Shown: piece after piece, positions 7,379 to 16,403 of the stretch
Layout: every line of letters begins with the position of its first letter
Numbering within the stretch: the first letter of the stretch is position 1
From: Pseudobdellovibrionaceae bacterium
GTDB lineage: Bacteria > Bdellovibrionota > Bdellovibrionia > Bdellovibrionales > JAMPXM01
DNA: 42,288 nt
Assembly: GCA_021463345.1 (NCBI GenBank)
Contig: JAJTYM010000032.1
Span: forward strand, 1 to 42,288
Direction of reading: 5' to 3'
The notes under the pieces: generated by a model
Database searches by the model: none
Seen by the model: only the letters and a program-made list of their open reading frames with translations
What the model was told of the DNA's origin: nothing
Translations under genes and position numbers: made by a program

Positions 7379-8383
7379 GTGGCTTTCAAGCAGGATGCAT
7401 CCCTGAAGGCGGTTCTCGCCGCTATCGTCGGCAACTCGCTGGTAACGACAATGAAGTTCGTCGGCTGGTTCTTCAACGGCAGCCCGTCGATGTTGGCCGA
7501 AAGCATCCACTCACTCGCCGACACGCTCAACCAAGTCCTGCTTCTCATCGGCATCCGGCACGGAGCCGGCAAGCCGACCCCGATCTACCCTTGGGGAAAA
7601 GGCCAGGCTCGCTACGTTTGGAACCTCGTTTCCGCCCTCGGCATCTTCTTCATCGGCTTCGGGGTGACCACTTACCACGGCATCTCCGAATTCATGGCGA
7701 TCGACCACCACAGTGTCGCGCCGACGGGCCTCATGCCGATCTTCATCCTCGGAGCGGCGCTCTTGATCGAGTCCTACACTCTGTACGTCGCGTTCACCAG
7801 CGTGGACAAAGCGCGCGGCGAAACGCCGTTTTGGGAGCATATCCGCAGCGGTGACGATCCCACCGGAGTCGCCGTCCTGCTCGAGGATTCGATCGCGGTT
7901 CTCGGCGTCCTGCTCGCGCTCGCTGGCTACGGCGTCTCGCGCTCGACCGGCAGTCCTCTGCCCGACGCGTTGACGTCGATCATCATCGGCTGTTTGCTCG
8001 GCGTGATGGCGGTCGTCCTCGCCATCGCCAACGGGCGCATCCTCATCGGCGCGTCCGCCGGATCGGAGCGCGAGGGAGAAATCCGGGAATTCGTGGAAAG
8101 CTATCCGAGCGTCGAACGCGTGGCGAACCTGCGCACGGCCGTGCTCGCGCCGGGCCGGCTCCGCATTTCGATCGAAGTCGAGTTCCACGGCGGGATCCTC
8201 ATCAACCGCCAGCAGATCGCGCAGGACGCCGAACGCATCCGTGAAGGCGAGGACCCGGCCTACATCCTCGTCGAAACCGCCGAGCGGATGGTGCGCACGG
8301 TGGGGCGCGAGATCAACCGCCTCGAGGCCGATTTGCACGCCGAGTTTCCCGAGGTCGCGATGATCGACCTCGAAGTGAATTGA
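7379..8383 (+). CDS. Cation diffusion facilitator (CDF) metal exporter
   Basis: Inner-membrane divalent-cation/proton antiporter, 334 residues, resembling the ZnT9-like branch more than FieF. Helix II carries the family metal-site pattern in ESIHSLADTLNQ, followed by the loop motif PIYPWGKGQARY (usual form YPYG). A further conserved segment, LLEDSIAVLG, precedes PLPDALTSIIIG, whose Asp belongs to the helix V site. A cytosolic C-terminal domain of about 90 residues follows. Metal specificity cannot be read with confidence; Zn, Mn, Fe and Co are all possible. The start is GTG with no properly spaced ribosome site, and a promoter ends 8 nt upstream. Confidence 0.88.
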   Translation: MAFKQDASLKAVLAAIVGNSLVTTMKFVGWFFNGSPSMLAESIHSLADTLNQVLLLIGIRHGAGKPTPIYPWGKGQARYVWNLVSALGIFFIGFGVTTYHGISEFMAIDHHSVAPTGLMPIFILGAALLIESYTLYVAFTSVDKARGETPFWEHIRSGDDPTGVAVLLEDSIAVLGVLLALAGYGVSRSTGSPLPDALTSIIIGCLLGVMAVVLAIANGRILIGASAGSEREGEIREFVESYPSVERVANLRTAVLAPGRLRISIEVEFHGGILINRQQIAQDAERIREGEDPAYILVETAERMVRTVGREINRLEADLHAEFPEVAMIDLEVN

Positions 8384-8418
8384 CGGTCGCCGGCGGCGAA
8401 ACCTGCGCTCGTAATCCA

Positions 8419-8448
8419 TTGACCCGATTCGCACCGCAGGTGAATCAT
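8419..8448 (+). promoter_or_regulatory. Putative promoter for the M3 peptidase gene
   Basis: TTGACC (8419-8424), 18-bp spacer, AATCAT (8443-8448). The predicted start near 8455 gives a ~25-nt leader that contains the AAGGAGG ribosome site at 8468-8474. Confidence 0.45.
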
Positions 8449-8479
8449 GAACCCTCCCCCTTCCCGCCAAGGAGGTCCC

Positions 8480-10390
8480 ATGGGCGTGGTTCTCGACTCG
8501 CAAGCCGATCTGGCCCGTCTCGCCGGTCCCGCCTGGGACAACTCGTCCGAGTACCCTTCATTGACCTCGCCGCAGTTCCTGGCCGACGAGGCGAAAATCA
8601 TCGAACTGATCGAAACGCTCGAGAAAAGGATGGAGGATCTCGCTCCCTCGCTCGCTGCCGCCAAGGAGCGCCGCTTGTCGACGGACGACGAGAATCGCCT
8701 CGTCACGGGGTTGCGGGAAATCTCGCGCCTCAACGAAGAGGCCGCGGTCCTGCTGGGGAACCTCACGACGTTCTGCTCCTGCGAGAGGTCCGTGGACGCA
8801 TCCGACCAAGAAGCGACAAAAAAGGAATCTTTCCTCGCGACCCTGCGCTCGCGCCTCGGGCAGGCGCGCATGCCATGGTCGATGTTCCTTGCGACCGGCG
8901 ACGCCTCCCTCGTGGAGTCGTATCTCGACGACGATCGCACGCGCGGCGAGCGGTTCCGGGCGATGCACGCCCGCGAGCTCAGCGACACGCTCCTCTCCGA
9001 GCCCGAGGAGAGGCTCCTGACGGCGATGAACGCCTCGGGACATCGCGCGTGGAGCGATCTCTACGACGCGATTTCCGGCAACCTGAAATGCGAGACCCTC
9101 GACCCGAACGGAGGCGGAGACGCGACGGTCATGGGGCTCGCCCAAGCCAACGGCTACCTGCGGAGTTCCGACGAAAACGAGCGGAAAGCCGCCTGGCTCG
9201 CGATCGAGGCGGCCTGGCAAGGGCAAAAAGAGCCGTGCGCCGCGATCCTGAACGCGCTCGCCGGGTGGCGCCTGGAAGTCGCGCGCCGGCGCTCACGCGC
9301 GCGCGAAGTCGATTTCCTGACGTATCCGACGCATGAGGATTCCATCCGCCGCGAGACCCTCGAGGCGATGATGACGGCGATACGATCCAAGATCGACATC
9401 CCGAGGCGCGCCCTCGGAACCCTCGCCCAAGCCCTCGGCAAGGACAAACTCGACCCATGGGACCTGTTGTCGGGGGCGCCGGCGGAACTCGGTTCCAAAC
9501 TACGCCCGTTCCCCGAAGGCTTCGACATCGTCGCGAAAGCGTTCGCCGACATCGATCCCGAAATGGGCGAATTCGCGACGATGATGCTCAGGAACGGATG
9601 GATCGAAGCGCGCGTGCTGCCCAGCAAACAGCAAGGCGCTTATTGCACGGGCTTCGGGAAATCCCGCTCGCCGCGCGTCTTCCAGACGTATATGGGTTCG
9701 ATCTCCGACATCAAGACGCTCGCGCACGAACTCGGGCACGCGTTTCACGGCTGGGTCATGCGCGACATGGCGCGCTCCGAGCAGCGGTACCCGTCGACGC
9801 TCGCCGAAACCGCGAGCGTCTTCGCCGAGACCGCCGTCGCGGACGCCCTCTGGCGCCAGGACGACGAGGGGAGCCGGCTCGCCATCGGCTGGCAGATGGC
9901 GGAAAGCGCCGGCACGTTCCTGCTGAACATCCCGGCGCGCTTCGAGTTCGAGAGATCGTTCTACGAACTCCGTTCGCGGCGCTTCGTGCCCGCCGACGAG
10001 CTTTGCAAGCTCACTGAAAGGGCCTGGGCAGAATGGTACGGCGACAGCCTGTCGCGCCCGGACTCGATGTTCTGGGCCAGCAAGCTCCACTTCAGCATGG
10101 TGGAGCGGAGCTTCTACAATTACCCGTACTCGTTCGGTTACCTGTTCAGCCTCGGCCTTTACGCGCGGCGGGAGGCGGCGGGGACGGGCTTCCTTCGCGC
10201 CTACAAGGAGATCCTGCGCGACACCGGCCGAATGACCGCCGAGGATCTGATCGGGAAACATTTGGGCGAGGACATCACGAAGCCCGAATTTTGGTTGAAA
10301 AGCCTGGGCATCGTCGAGCGCAAGATCGACGACTTCGCCGAACTTCTGGCCGCGGTGCGGGAACGGGCCGGCGCGAGTCAAGGTTCGTAG
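8480..10390 (+). CDS. M3-family oligoendopeptidase (PepF-like)
   Basis: Zinc metallopeptidase of 636 residues that cuts short peptides, normally in the cytoplasm. The M3 active site is HELGHAFHGW with His416, Glu417 and His420; the third zinc ligand is Glu443 in SLAETASVFAE. A helical N-terminal PepF-type domain precedes the catalytic domain. An ATG exists at 8447, but the AAGGAGG at 8468-8474 sits directly before the ATG at 8480, which decides the start. No signal peptide. The 3' end overlaps the convergent EF-hand gene by 13 bp. It probably recycles peptides along with the S9 and M1 peptidases in the same window. Confidence 0.92.
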   Translation: MGVVLDSQADLARLAGPAWDNSSEYPSLTSPQFLADEAKIIELIETLEKRMEDLAPSLAAAKERRLSTDDENRLVTGLREISRLNEEAAVLLGNLTTFCSCERSVDASDQEATKKESFLATLRSRLGQARMPWSMFLATGDASLVESYLDDDRTRGERFRAMHARELSDTLLSEPEERLLTAMNASGHRAWSDLYDAISGNLKCETLDPNGGGDATVMGLAQANGYLRSSDENERKAAWLAIEAAWQGQKEPCAAILNALAGWRLEVARRRSRAREVDFLTYPTHEDSIRRETLEAMMTAIRSKIDIPRRALGTLAQALGKDKLDPWDLLSGAPAELGSKLRPFPEGFDIVAKAFADIDPEMGEFATMMLRNGWIEARVLPSKQQGAYCTGFGKSRSPRVFQTYMGSISDIKTLAHELGHAFHGWVMRDMARSEQRYPSTLAETASVFAETAVADALWRQDDEGSRLAIGWQMAESAGTFLLNIPARFEFERSFYELRSRRFVPADELCKLTERAWAEWYGDSLSRPDSMFWASKLHFSMVERSFYNYPYSFGYLFSLGLYARREAAGTGFLRAYKEILRDTGRMTAEDLIGKHLGEDITKPEFWLKSLGIVERKIDDFAELLAAVRERAGASQGS

Positions 10391-12756
10391 CGGAGGTTCC
10401 TGAGCCAGAACTCGGCGGCGTCCCCTTCCGGTGCCGGCGGCGTGGACTTGCGCTTCTCCTTCCGCGCGCTCCGCAGGTTCGCGACCACTTTGAGGACCTG
10501 CCAGCGGTCGGCCTCGTAACTCCAATTCGAACGGTTGGCTTTCCACCACAAGTACTTCAATCCCGTCCAAATGTTCGAGTCCGGCGATTCCCCGTATTTC
10601 ACGATGTACGTGAACAGCGTCGTGAGCTCCTTCTCATCGGTGAAGCCGCTCAATTCCTTCAGTATCGGGCGCAGGAGCGGGTACGCCGCCATGCTCTCCT
10701 CCACCGAGAAAAACCCGTTCCGATCCTTGTCGAAACGCGTGAAGAGCGCTTCGATGTACTGGAAAAGCATCGTCGATTTGTCCAAATCCTTGGATTCGAA
10801 ATGGGTGTCGGCGTAGCCGGTCGCGCGCGCCGCGGTCTCGAGCACCTCCCGGAAGCCCGGATAGTCGTCGTCGGGGATCGACCCGACCATCTGCGCCCAC
10901 CCCGGCAGGGCCTTGTAGTACGTCGCGAAGCTCGTTCGGAAACGCTGCCGATAGCATTGCACGTCGAGCATCGGCAACCCGAACACGTCTGGCTCGTAGT
11001 TGCGGCAGTTCTCGCGCAAGTCCTCGTATGCCGGCCGGGACATCTGCGAGCCCGAAAGCACGAACGCGAGGATCTCCGTCGCCTCGGCGAAATTGAGACG
11101 GTCGTCGCCATCCGCCGAAAACATGAAGAGGTTCGATTCGTCGAAAAGCGAACTCCATAGCTCCGGTTCGCGCGGATCGAGGACGCCCATCTCGGAAGCC
11201 ATGCCGAAAATGTCGTCATAGAAGGCTTTGAGTTCGGTCTTTCTGATGCCGATGAACCGTTCCTTCCAATGGTCGACGGAGTAACCGCGGCCCACGACGC
11301 GGATGAACAGGCGCTTCCAGTTGAGAGACGTCCACGACGCGCGATCGACCGCCATCGCGCCGGGATCGCTCTCGAACCTCACCACCCCGAGCGAGTCGAA
11401 AACGAGCGGGAAGGGCCTCTCCACCAGGTATCGCATCTCCTCGTGTGTGTCCGCATACGCGGGAGACAGGATCTTGAGCCGCGCGCGGACCTGATTGACC
11501 GACAACGACCCGCCCGCCGGCGACATCCGGTCCCAAGCCTGTTCCATCTCGACCCAGCCGAAGAAGTCGCGTTTGAGCCACTCGACGCCAGCGGCGGAGA
11601 GCCCGGCCACGCGGTCACGATGCCCATCGCGCGCGGGATTGAGGACCTTCTGCACCAGATGCCGGGCGACCTGCTTGGCCGTAGGCTCCTGGAACGGCAT
11701 ATCGATCAGCTTGCGCTCGTAAAGCTGCTCGAGCAGGCCGTCGATCTCCTTGAAGCGGATGACCCCGCCCTCTTTGGCTTTCACCGACCCTTCGAGAAGA
11801 AGGAAGAAATCCTTGGCTATCGTCGTGATCTGACGGAGCCCGTCGACGGACTTGAGCGACGCTTCGCCGATCAGGTAGTCGTAACGAAGGTACATGCCGT
11901 AGAAGCGACCCGCGCCAGCGACGAGATCGTACCACTCGTTGGGCGCGATGGCGTCCCCGCCGGGACGGATGAAAAAGGCCTTGAGCGCCGAAACCACCGG
12001 CAGGTACTCGATGAATCTGGCGGGCCCGCGCCGCTTCGACTTCGAAACGTAGAGCTTATCCAACTCGCGCAGTAAGCGTTCCGCGTCGGAGAAGCGGTAC
12101 GCCGACACCGACTTGCCCAACAATGTCCCGATGACATGGCTGGTCCCGACGACTTGGCTGACGGCGCGCTCGATGAATTCAGGCTCTCCGCGCAAACGCT
12201 CCGGATCGGACTCGAGCAGAACCACCTTCATGTACGGAAGGATCTTGACGCTTTCGACGCGCAGCGCATTAAGCACCCTGCCGGCCTCGTCCAGCTCAGC
12301 CTTGGTGATGGATTCGAGGCCACCTCCAAGAATCGCTTGTTTCAGGCGCATCATCTCAACGAGCAAACCATCGGAGATTTTGTATTCGGTGAGAAAGTAG
12401 CGCTCGATGAATGCGCGCAGCTCGATCGCGGCGTAGGAGTCTCCATCCCGCCCGCGAACGTGTTTTTTGAACATAGCCAGGGTTTCCGCGGCACAAACCC
12501 ACGCCTCATCGATCTCAGCTTGGGTGGTCTCGCCTGCAAAAAACTCCTCGAACGTGAGGAGTGCGCGGTCCAAACAATTCTGCCCGGGCCCTTCGAGCGC
12601 GAGAGATGCCGACACGGGGGGACCATCTTGCAGCGAAAGCGAGCAGCCCGCTGAAAACGTCGCGCAGAGAATAAGGAGAACCAACCGTTTGAGGATGATT
12701 CGAGCCCCCCGTAAAATAGAGTCAATGCTCTTGCAAGCGTAGCTAACTACTAACAA
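10378..12756 (-). CDS. Large EF-hand lipoprotein, function unknown
   Basis: About 790 residues. A lipoprotein signal RIILKRLVLLILCATFSAGC ends in a plausible lipobox Cys, so the protein should be membrane anchored and periplasmic or surface exposed. Two calcium-binding loops are visible near the C-terminus: one slightly degenerate (SADGDDRLNFAE, 11083-11118) and one canonical (DKDRNGFFSVEE, 10696-10731). The rest is helix-rich and not recognised. The start is uncertain. No ATG lies near the signal peptide; in-frame candidates are TTG at 12756 (chosen), GTG at 12771 and ATG at 12858. A promoter-like TTGTTT-N17-TAGATT lies right at the TTG, which would argue for an even later, non-standard start. 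Confidence 0.75.
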   Translation of the reverse strand: MLVVSYACKSIDSILRGARIILKRLVLLILCATFSAGCSLSLQDGPPVSASLALEGPGQNCLDRALLTFEEFFAGETTQAEIDEAWVCAAETLAMFKKHVRGRDGDSYAAIELRAFIERYFLTEYKISDGLLVEMMRLKQAILGGGLESITKAELDEAGRVLNALRVESVKILPYMKVVLLESDPERLRGEPEFIERAVSQVVGTSHVIGTLLGKSVSAYRFSDAERLLRELDKLYVSKSKRRGPARFIEYLPVVSALKAFFIRPGGDAIAPNEWYDLVAGAGRFYGMYLRYDYLIGEASLKSVDGLRQITTIAKDFFLLLEGSVKAKEGGVIRFKEIDGLLEQLYERKLIDMPFQEPTAKQVARHLVQKVLNPARDGHRDRVAGLSAAGVEWLKRDFFGWVEMEQAWDRMSPAGGSLSVNQVRARLKILSPAYADTHEEMRYLVERPFPLVFDSLGVVRFESDPGAMAVDRASWTSLNWKRLFIRVVGRGYSVDHWKERFIGIRKTELKAFYDDIFGMASEMGVLDPREPELWSSLFDESNLFMFSADGDDRLNFAEATEILAFVLSGSQMSRPAYEDLRENCRNYEPDVFGLPMLDVQCYRQRFRTSFATYYKALPGWAQMVGSIPDDDYPGFREVLETAARATGYADTHFESKDLDKSTMLFQYIEALFTRFDKDRNGFFSVEESMAAYPLLRPILKELSGFTDEKELTTLFTYIVKYGESPDSNIWTGLKYLWWKANRSNWSYEADRWQVLKVVANLRSARKEKRKSTPPAPEGDAAEFWLRNLRYEP

Positions 12757-12977
12757 TCTATCGGCTTCCACAGAGCAAAACAAACAGTCCAGATGCAATG
12801 CATCAAGATACCGATCATCGTCGTGTCCAGTCAAACTCGACGATTCTCGAGCCCACATATTGTAAAGCTCACTGAATTCGCTGCCGGTATTCAATCACCG
12901 ACCAAATCGTCATTCAAACTGCCCTGGACCCCGCCCGTCCTCCAGTTGCAACCGACTTGAAGACCGGAGGCTGGCCC

Positions 12978-13007
12978 TTGACGCGCCGAGTGATGAACCA
13001 GTACCCT
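12978..13007 (+). promoter_or_regulatory. Putative promoter abutting the GT9 start codon
   Basis: TTGACG (12978-12983), 18-bp spacer, TACCCT (13002-13007), then 5 nt to the ATG at 13013. No ribosome site is present, so a leaderless message is predicted. Confidence 0.5.
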
Positions 13008-13012
13008 GGGCC

Positions 13013-14044
13013 ATGTCTTCCAAACTCGGCAAGATTCTCCTCGTGCGGCTCGATCGCATCGGCGATCTCGTGCTCACATTGCCGGTCGGAGAGAGTCTGC
13101 GCAAGATCGATCCGGAGGCTGAAATCCGCTGGTGGATCCCAAAGGGTTTGGGATTTGTCGCTTCAGCCTCGACTCCGCCGAGCACGTACCGAGAAGTCGA
13201 CCTCAGGTTCAACCTTGGCCGCGTCCACGCCCTCCTCGGGGAACTCAGACGCGACCGACCAAACCTAGCGATCGTTTTTCATGCCCCCTGGTGGGTCGGC
13301 TTGCTGCTTTTCATGGCACGCGTGCCGGTCCGAGGCGGGCCTCGCAGTCAGTGGCATCACTTTCTGTTCCTGAACCAGGGCGTTCGTCAAAAACGGAGCG
13401 ACGCGAAATCTCACGAGCTCGAGTACAACTTCCAACTCGCCGAAAAATCGCTGAACCTCGGCCCAAAACGGCTCCAACGCTCACCATTGCAGCTAAAACC
13501 TCCCTCAAATGAGGCGATGCGTTTATTTGGACTTGAGGAACGTGGCTACACGGTCGTGCACCCAGGTATGGGTGGCTCAGCCCTGAACTGGCCCCTGCCG
13601 ATGTACGTCCAGCTGATTTCGAAACTAACCGAAGAGACGCGCGTCGTGATCACCGGAACGAAAGCCGACGAGCCATACCTCAAACCTGTCCGCGACAAAC
13701 TCGCCGGCAACGCGCGCGTGACATGGCTGGACGGCGCCCTCAACGGCTCCGAACTCATCATGACGCTCAAAAACGCGCGCGCCGTCGTCGCGCCGAGCAC
13801 CGGCGTCCTGCATTTAGCCGCGTCGACCGGCGCGCCGACCGTGGGCCTGTTCAGCCCGGTGAAAGTGCAGGCGGCCACGCGCTGGGGCCCGCTGGGCGCG
13901 CATGCAAAGGCACTCACGCCCGAAGTGGTTTGCCCGGCGCGCTTCCAATGCCTCGGAGAAAAATGCGCGCACTTCGACTGCATGCGGATGGTAACGGTCG
14001 ACCAGGTGCTTGAAACGCTCTCGGCCCTGGACCAAAGACGTTGA
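13013..14044 (+). CDS. Glycosyltransferase family 9 (ADP-heptose:LPS heptosyltransferase-like)
   Basis: 343-residue cytoplasmic-face enzyme expected to transfer a heptose-type sugar to the LPS inner core. The N-terminal Rossmann-like half opens with the typical GKILLVRLDRIGDLVLTLP. The C-terminal half carries VHPGMGGSALNWP, the nucleotide-sugar site region, and APSTGVLHLAASTGAPTVGLFSP, the most conserved GT9 signature. Exact acceptor and donor are not determinable. It is not inside an LPS cluster here; a beta-barrel gene follows on the same strand after 68 bp. No Shine-Dalgarno sequence; the promoter ends 5 nt before the ATG. Confidence 0.88.
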   Translation: MSSKLGKILLVRLDRIGDLVLTLPVGESLRKIDPEAEIRWWIPKGLGFVASASTPPSTYREVDLRFNLGRVHALLGELRRDRPNLAIVFHAPWWVGLLLFMARVPVRGGPRSQWHHFLFLNQGVRQKRSDAKSHELEYNFQLAEKSLNLGPKRLQRSPLQLKPPSNEAMRLFGLEERGYTVVHPGMGGSALNWPLPMYVQLISKLTEETRVVITGTKADEPYLKPVRDKLAGNARVTWLDGALNGSELIMTLKNARAVVAPSTGVLHLAASTGAPTVGLFSPVKVQAATRWGPLGAHAKALTPEVVCPARFQCLGEKCAHFDCMRMVTVDQVLETLSALDQRR

Positions 14045-14112
14045 AAGCGCGACCGTCGGACCGGTGCCGGCCCACGCGAATCATGGTTCAATGAGATCGT
14101 GAGGAGCGAACC

Positions 14113-14736
14113 ATGCGTTTACAGATCGTCTGCTTATCCGCCCTTTTTCTCTTCGCCTGGACCGATCGCGCGCACGCCTTCCTGGACCTGCGCGCGACCT
14201 ATTCGATGCTGCAGTCGAATCCCGGGGGCGTGAACGACCACATCGGCTCTGACGTTCCGAAACTCGCCGGGATGCAGGCGTTCGGCGCCGACGTTCTCAC
14301 TCGCCTGCCGGCGTTCCCACTCCTGCTCGGCGCCCGCTACGAACGTTTCACGAGCGGCAAGTCGAGCGCAACGGGGAGCGGCGACGCCCGGTACACGCGC
14401 ACGTCCGTCCTCGTCTCAAAGCGCCTGATCGACACGGGCGCGTACCTCGGATTCGTCGCGACCGGCGGCATCGCCAACGACTTTTCGTACGAAACCAAGG
14501 TGGCGGGGACGCGCGCGAAATTCAAAGCCGATTCGGGTTTTTCCGCGTCCGCCGGCCTGGAGGCCGGCCTCAAGCTGACGGTCTTGAGGGTCGGCGTCGA
14601 GGCCGGCTACCTTCACGCGCCCCTCGGCAACCTGAAATCCTCGTCCGGAGCGGAGCTCCTCGGCGTTTCTGGCGACAAGGTCAAAGTCGATCTCAGCGGC
14701 GCCTACGCCCGCGCAGTGGTCGGTTTCGGGTTTTGA
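14113..14736 (+). CDS. Outer-membrane beta-barrel protein, function unknown
   Basis: 207 residues with a cleavable signal peptide (MRLQIVCLSALFLFAWTDRAHA) and a strong GAGGAG ribosome site. The mature sequence alternates hydrophobic and polar residues with Gly-rich turns, and ends ARAVVGFGF, a terminal Phe as recognised by the BAM complex. Probably 8-10 strands, OmpW/OmpA-barrel sized. It is followed after 23 bp by a secreted unknown on the same strand, likely an operon. Confidence 0.75.
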   Translation: MRLQIVCLSALFLFAWTDRAHAFLDLRATYSMLQSNPGGVNDHIGSDVPKLAGMQAFGADVLTRLPAFPLLLGARYERFTSGKSSATGSGDARYTRTSVLVSKRLIDTGAYLGFVATGGIANDFSYETKVAGTRAKFKADSGFSASAGLEAGLKLTVLRVGVEAGYLHAPLGNLKSSSGAELLGVSGDKVKVDLSGAYARAVVGFGF

Positions 14737-14759
14737 CGACGGTGACCAGGAGGTCATCC

Positions 14760-15533
14760 ATGGAAAGATCCGCGCGGCCACGAACCGCCCGCGGCGCGCG
14801 ACGCGCTTTGACCCTCGCGGCGATCCTCGCCATCGGCATGCTCGCGCGGGCTGAGACCGCTGCGCCCGGAGAAAAACCGGCGCCGACCCCGGCCGCGGCC
14901 GGAAGTTCGGTTCGCGCCCTGAAAACGGAACCTGTCGCCGGGAACCCGACAGATGACGACGAGGACGACGCGCCGGCCGCGAAGCTCGAAGGCGACGGCC
15001 TGCCGGAACCGTTCCTGTGCGAATTCTCATGGGTCCGGAAAGAGGGCGCCAAGGGCTTCGAGTGGGTGAATTCCGGCTCCGATTATCCGCGCATCGTTCC
15101 GCCCGTCACCAAACTCGAGATCTTAAGCCCCCCGTTCACGCGCTCGAGATCGCTCGACGGCCCCAGTTGGGGCGCATGCGCCGAAATCGATGAAAGCGCG
15201 AGCCTGGCCGAGATCAACGTCGTCCTCCACGCCCACTCCTCCAAGGCGCGGACGGTGCCCGACGCCGATGCCGGGCGGTGCCGCTGGGTCGTCTCCGGCC
15301 CGCTTCCCCGCGGCAGCTCGCGTTTCCGGATCCGCGTGGGCGAGTGGTCCGGCATCGAATTCGAAACCACGACCGGGGAGCGCAAGCGCTTTTCGGCGCA
15401 TTGGCCCGAATCGACGCGAACCGAGACCGACGGCGCCTCTTGCCGCGAACTCGCGACGCAAATGAAAAAGGATAAGGCGATCGGCCACGGCTTCAAGAAA
15501 CTCAAGCTCTCCGACTCGATCCCGAAGGAATGA
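14760..15533 (+). CDS. Secreted protein with acidic linker, function unknown
   Basis: 257 residues. The start at 14760 is set by AGGAGG at 14748-14753. The N-terminus is Arg-rich (RSARPRTARGARRALTLAAILAIGMLARAE), a signal peptide with a strongly basic n-region. Then comes a Pro/Ala-rich and acidic stretch (including DDDEDD), typical of a flexible periplasmic linker, before a beta-rich domain of ~180 residues. The domain contains SWGACAEIDE, CRWVVSGPLP and SCRELA, giving cysteines that may pair. No family recognised. Converges on olsA; the 57 bp between them hold no clear terminator. Confidence 0.7.
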   Translation: MERSARPRTARGARRALTLAAILAIGMLARAETAAPGEKPAPTPAAAGSSVRALKTEPVAGNPTDDDEDDAPAAKLEGDGLPEPFLCEFSWVRKEGAKGFEWVNSGSDYPRIVPPVTKLEILSPPFTRSRSLDGPSWGACAEIDESASLAEINVVLHAHSSKARTVPDADAGRCRWVVSGPLPRGSSRFRIRVGEWSGIEFETTTGERKRFSAHWPESTRTETDGASCRELATQMKKDKAIGHGFKKLKLSDSIPKE

Positions 15534-15590
15534 GTCGCCCGGCGGCATCGTCCAAGCCCGCGTTCCCCGCCTCCTTCCCCGGCCGCCTCC

Positions 15591-16403
15591 TCAAGCGGGC
15601 TCGGATGATTTCGATTGCGGGCCGGCGTCCGTGTAGTTGGCGAGGATCGCCGAGTGGGCCTTTTCCGCGAGTTCCTGGCGGGTCGAATCTTTGGTGACCC
15701 GGATCGGCTCGAGGAACTCGAGTTTGACCCGCATCGATTTGACGCCGAACAAGCCGAGCAAGTGCGGGGCGAAATCCATGTCGCCGTACCAGCAGACCCT
15801 GTCGGCGTTGGCCCGCGAGAACGGTTCACCGTTGACGTGCGTGTATTTGATCGTCATCGGCAGGACGTCGACGCCCGCTTCGACGGCCGCCATCAGGAGC
15901 GACTTCTTGAACGGCAGCACGGTCTCGCCGTTGGTGCTGGTGCCTTCCGGGTAGAGGACAACGTCGAACCCCTGCCTGAGCGCCTCGGAGATCTCCGTCA
16001 GGTCGCGCTCGATTTGGCCGCGGTGACGGCGCTCGACGAAAACGCTCCCCCCGAGCTCCGCGAGCGTGCCGAGAAAGAAGTTCTCGCCCATGTCCTTCGA
16101 CGTCACGAACATCGACGAGTGGACCGACGACAGGCAGAGGATGTCGATGTACGACATATGGTTCGAGACGATGAGGTAATTCCGGCCGGCGCCGAACTTC
16201 CCCTCGGCGCCCACCGTCTCGATCTCGAAATTCATCGTTTTGAGGGCGAGCTTGGCGTACCGGGTGATGTTTTCGATGTAATAGCGGCGGCGGCGGGCCT
16301 CGTCCTTGATGAACAGCTTGCCCATGGACGCTTGGATGACGTACATGCCGATCAGCGAGCCAACCGTCGCGCCCGTGACCGCGCTCGCGGCATTGCGAAT
16401 CAT
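15591..16403 (-). CDS. olsA: Ornithine-lipid O-acyltransferase OlsA (PlsC family)
   Basis: 270-residue membrane-associated 1-acyl-sn-glycerol-3-phosphate-type acyltransferase. The catalytic HX4D motif is His82 to Asp87 in NHMSYID, and the acceptor-binding motif is YPEGTS at 151-156. A hydrophobic segment at about 10-30 anchors it. The paired gene immediately upstream encodes an OlsB-type N-acyltransferase, and the two overlap by 4 bp (ATGA). In the known pathway, OlsB acylates ornithine to lyso-ornithine lipid and OlsA adds the second acyl chain, giving a phosphorus-free membrane lipid. The role is inferred from this pairing; PlsC alone would be the generic reading. Confidence 0.8.
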   Translation of the reverse strand: MIRNAASAVTGATVGSLIGMYVIQASMGKLFIKDEARRRRYYIENITRYAKLALKTMNFEIETVGAEGKFGAGRNYLIVSNHMSYIDILCLSSVHSSMFVTSKDMGENFFLGTLAELGGSVFVERRHRGQIERDLTEISEALRQGFDVVLYPEGTSTNGETVLPFKKSLLMAAVEAGVDVLPMTIKYTHVNGEPFSRANADRVCWYGDMDFAPHLLGLFGVKSMRVKLEFLEPIRVTKDSTRQELAEKAHSAILANYTDAGPQSKSSEPA

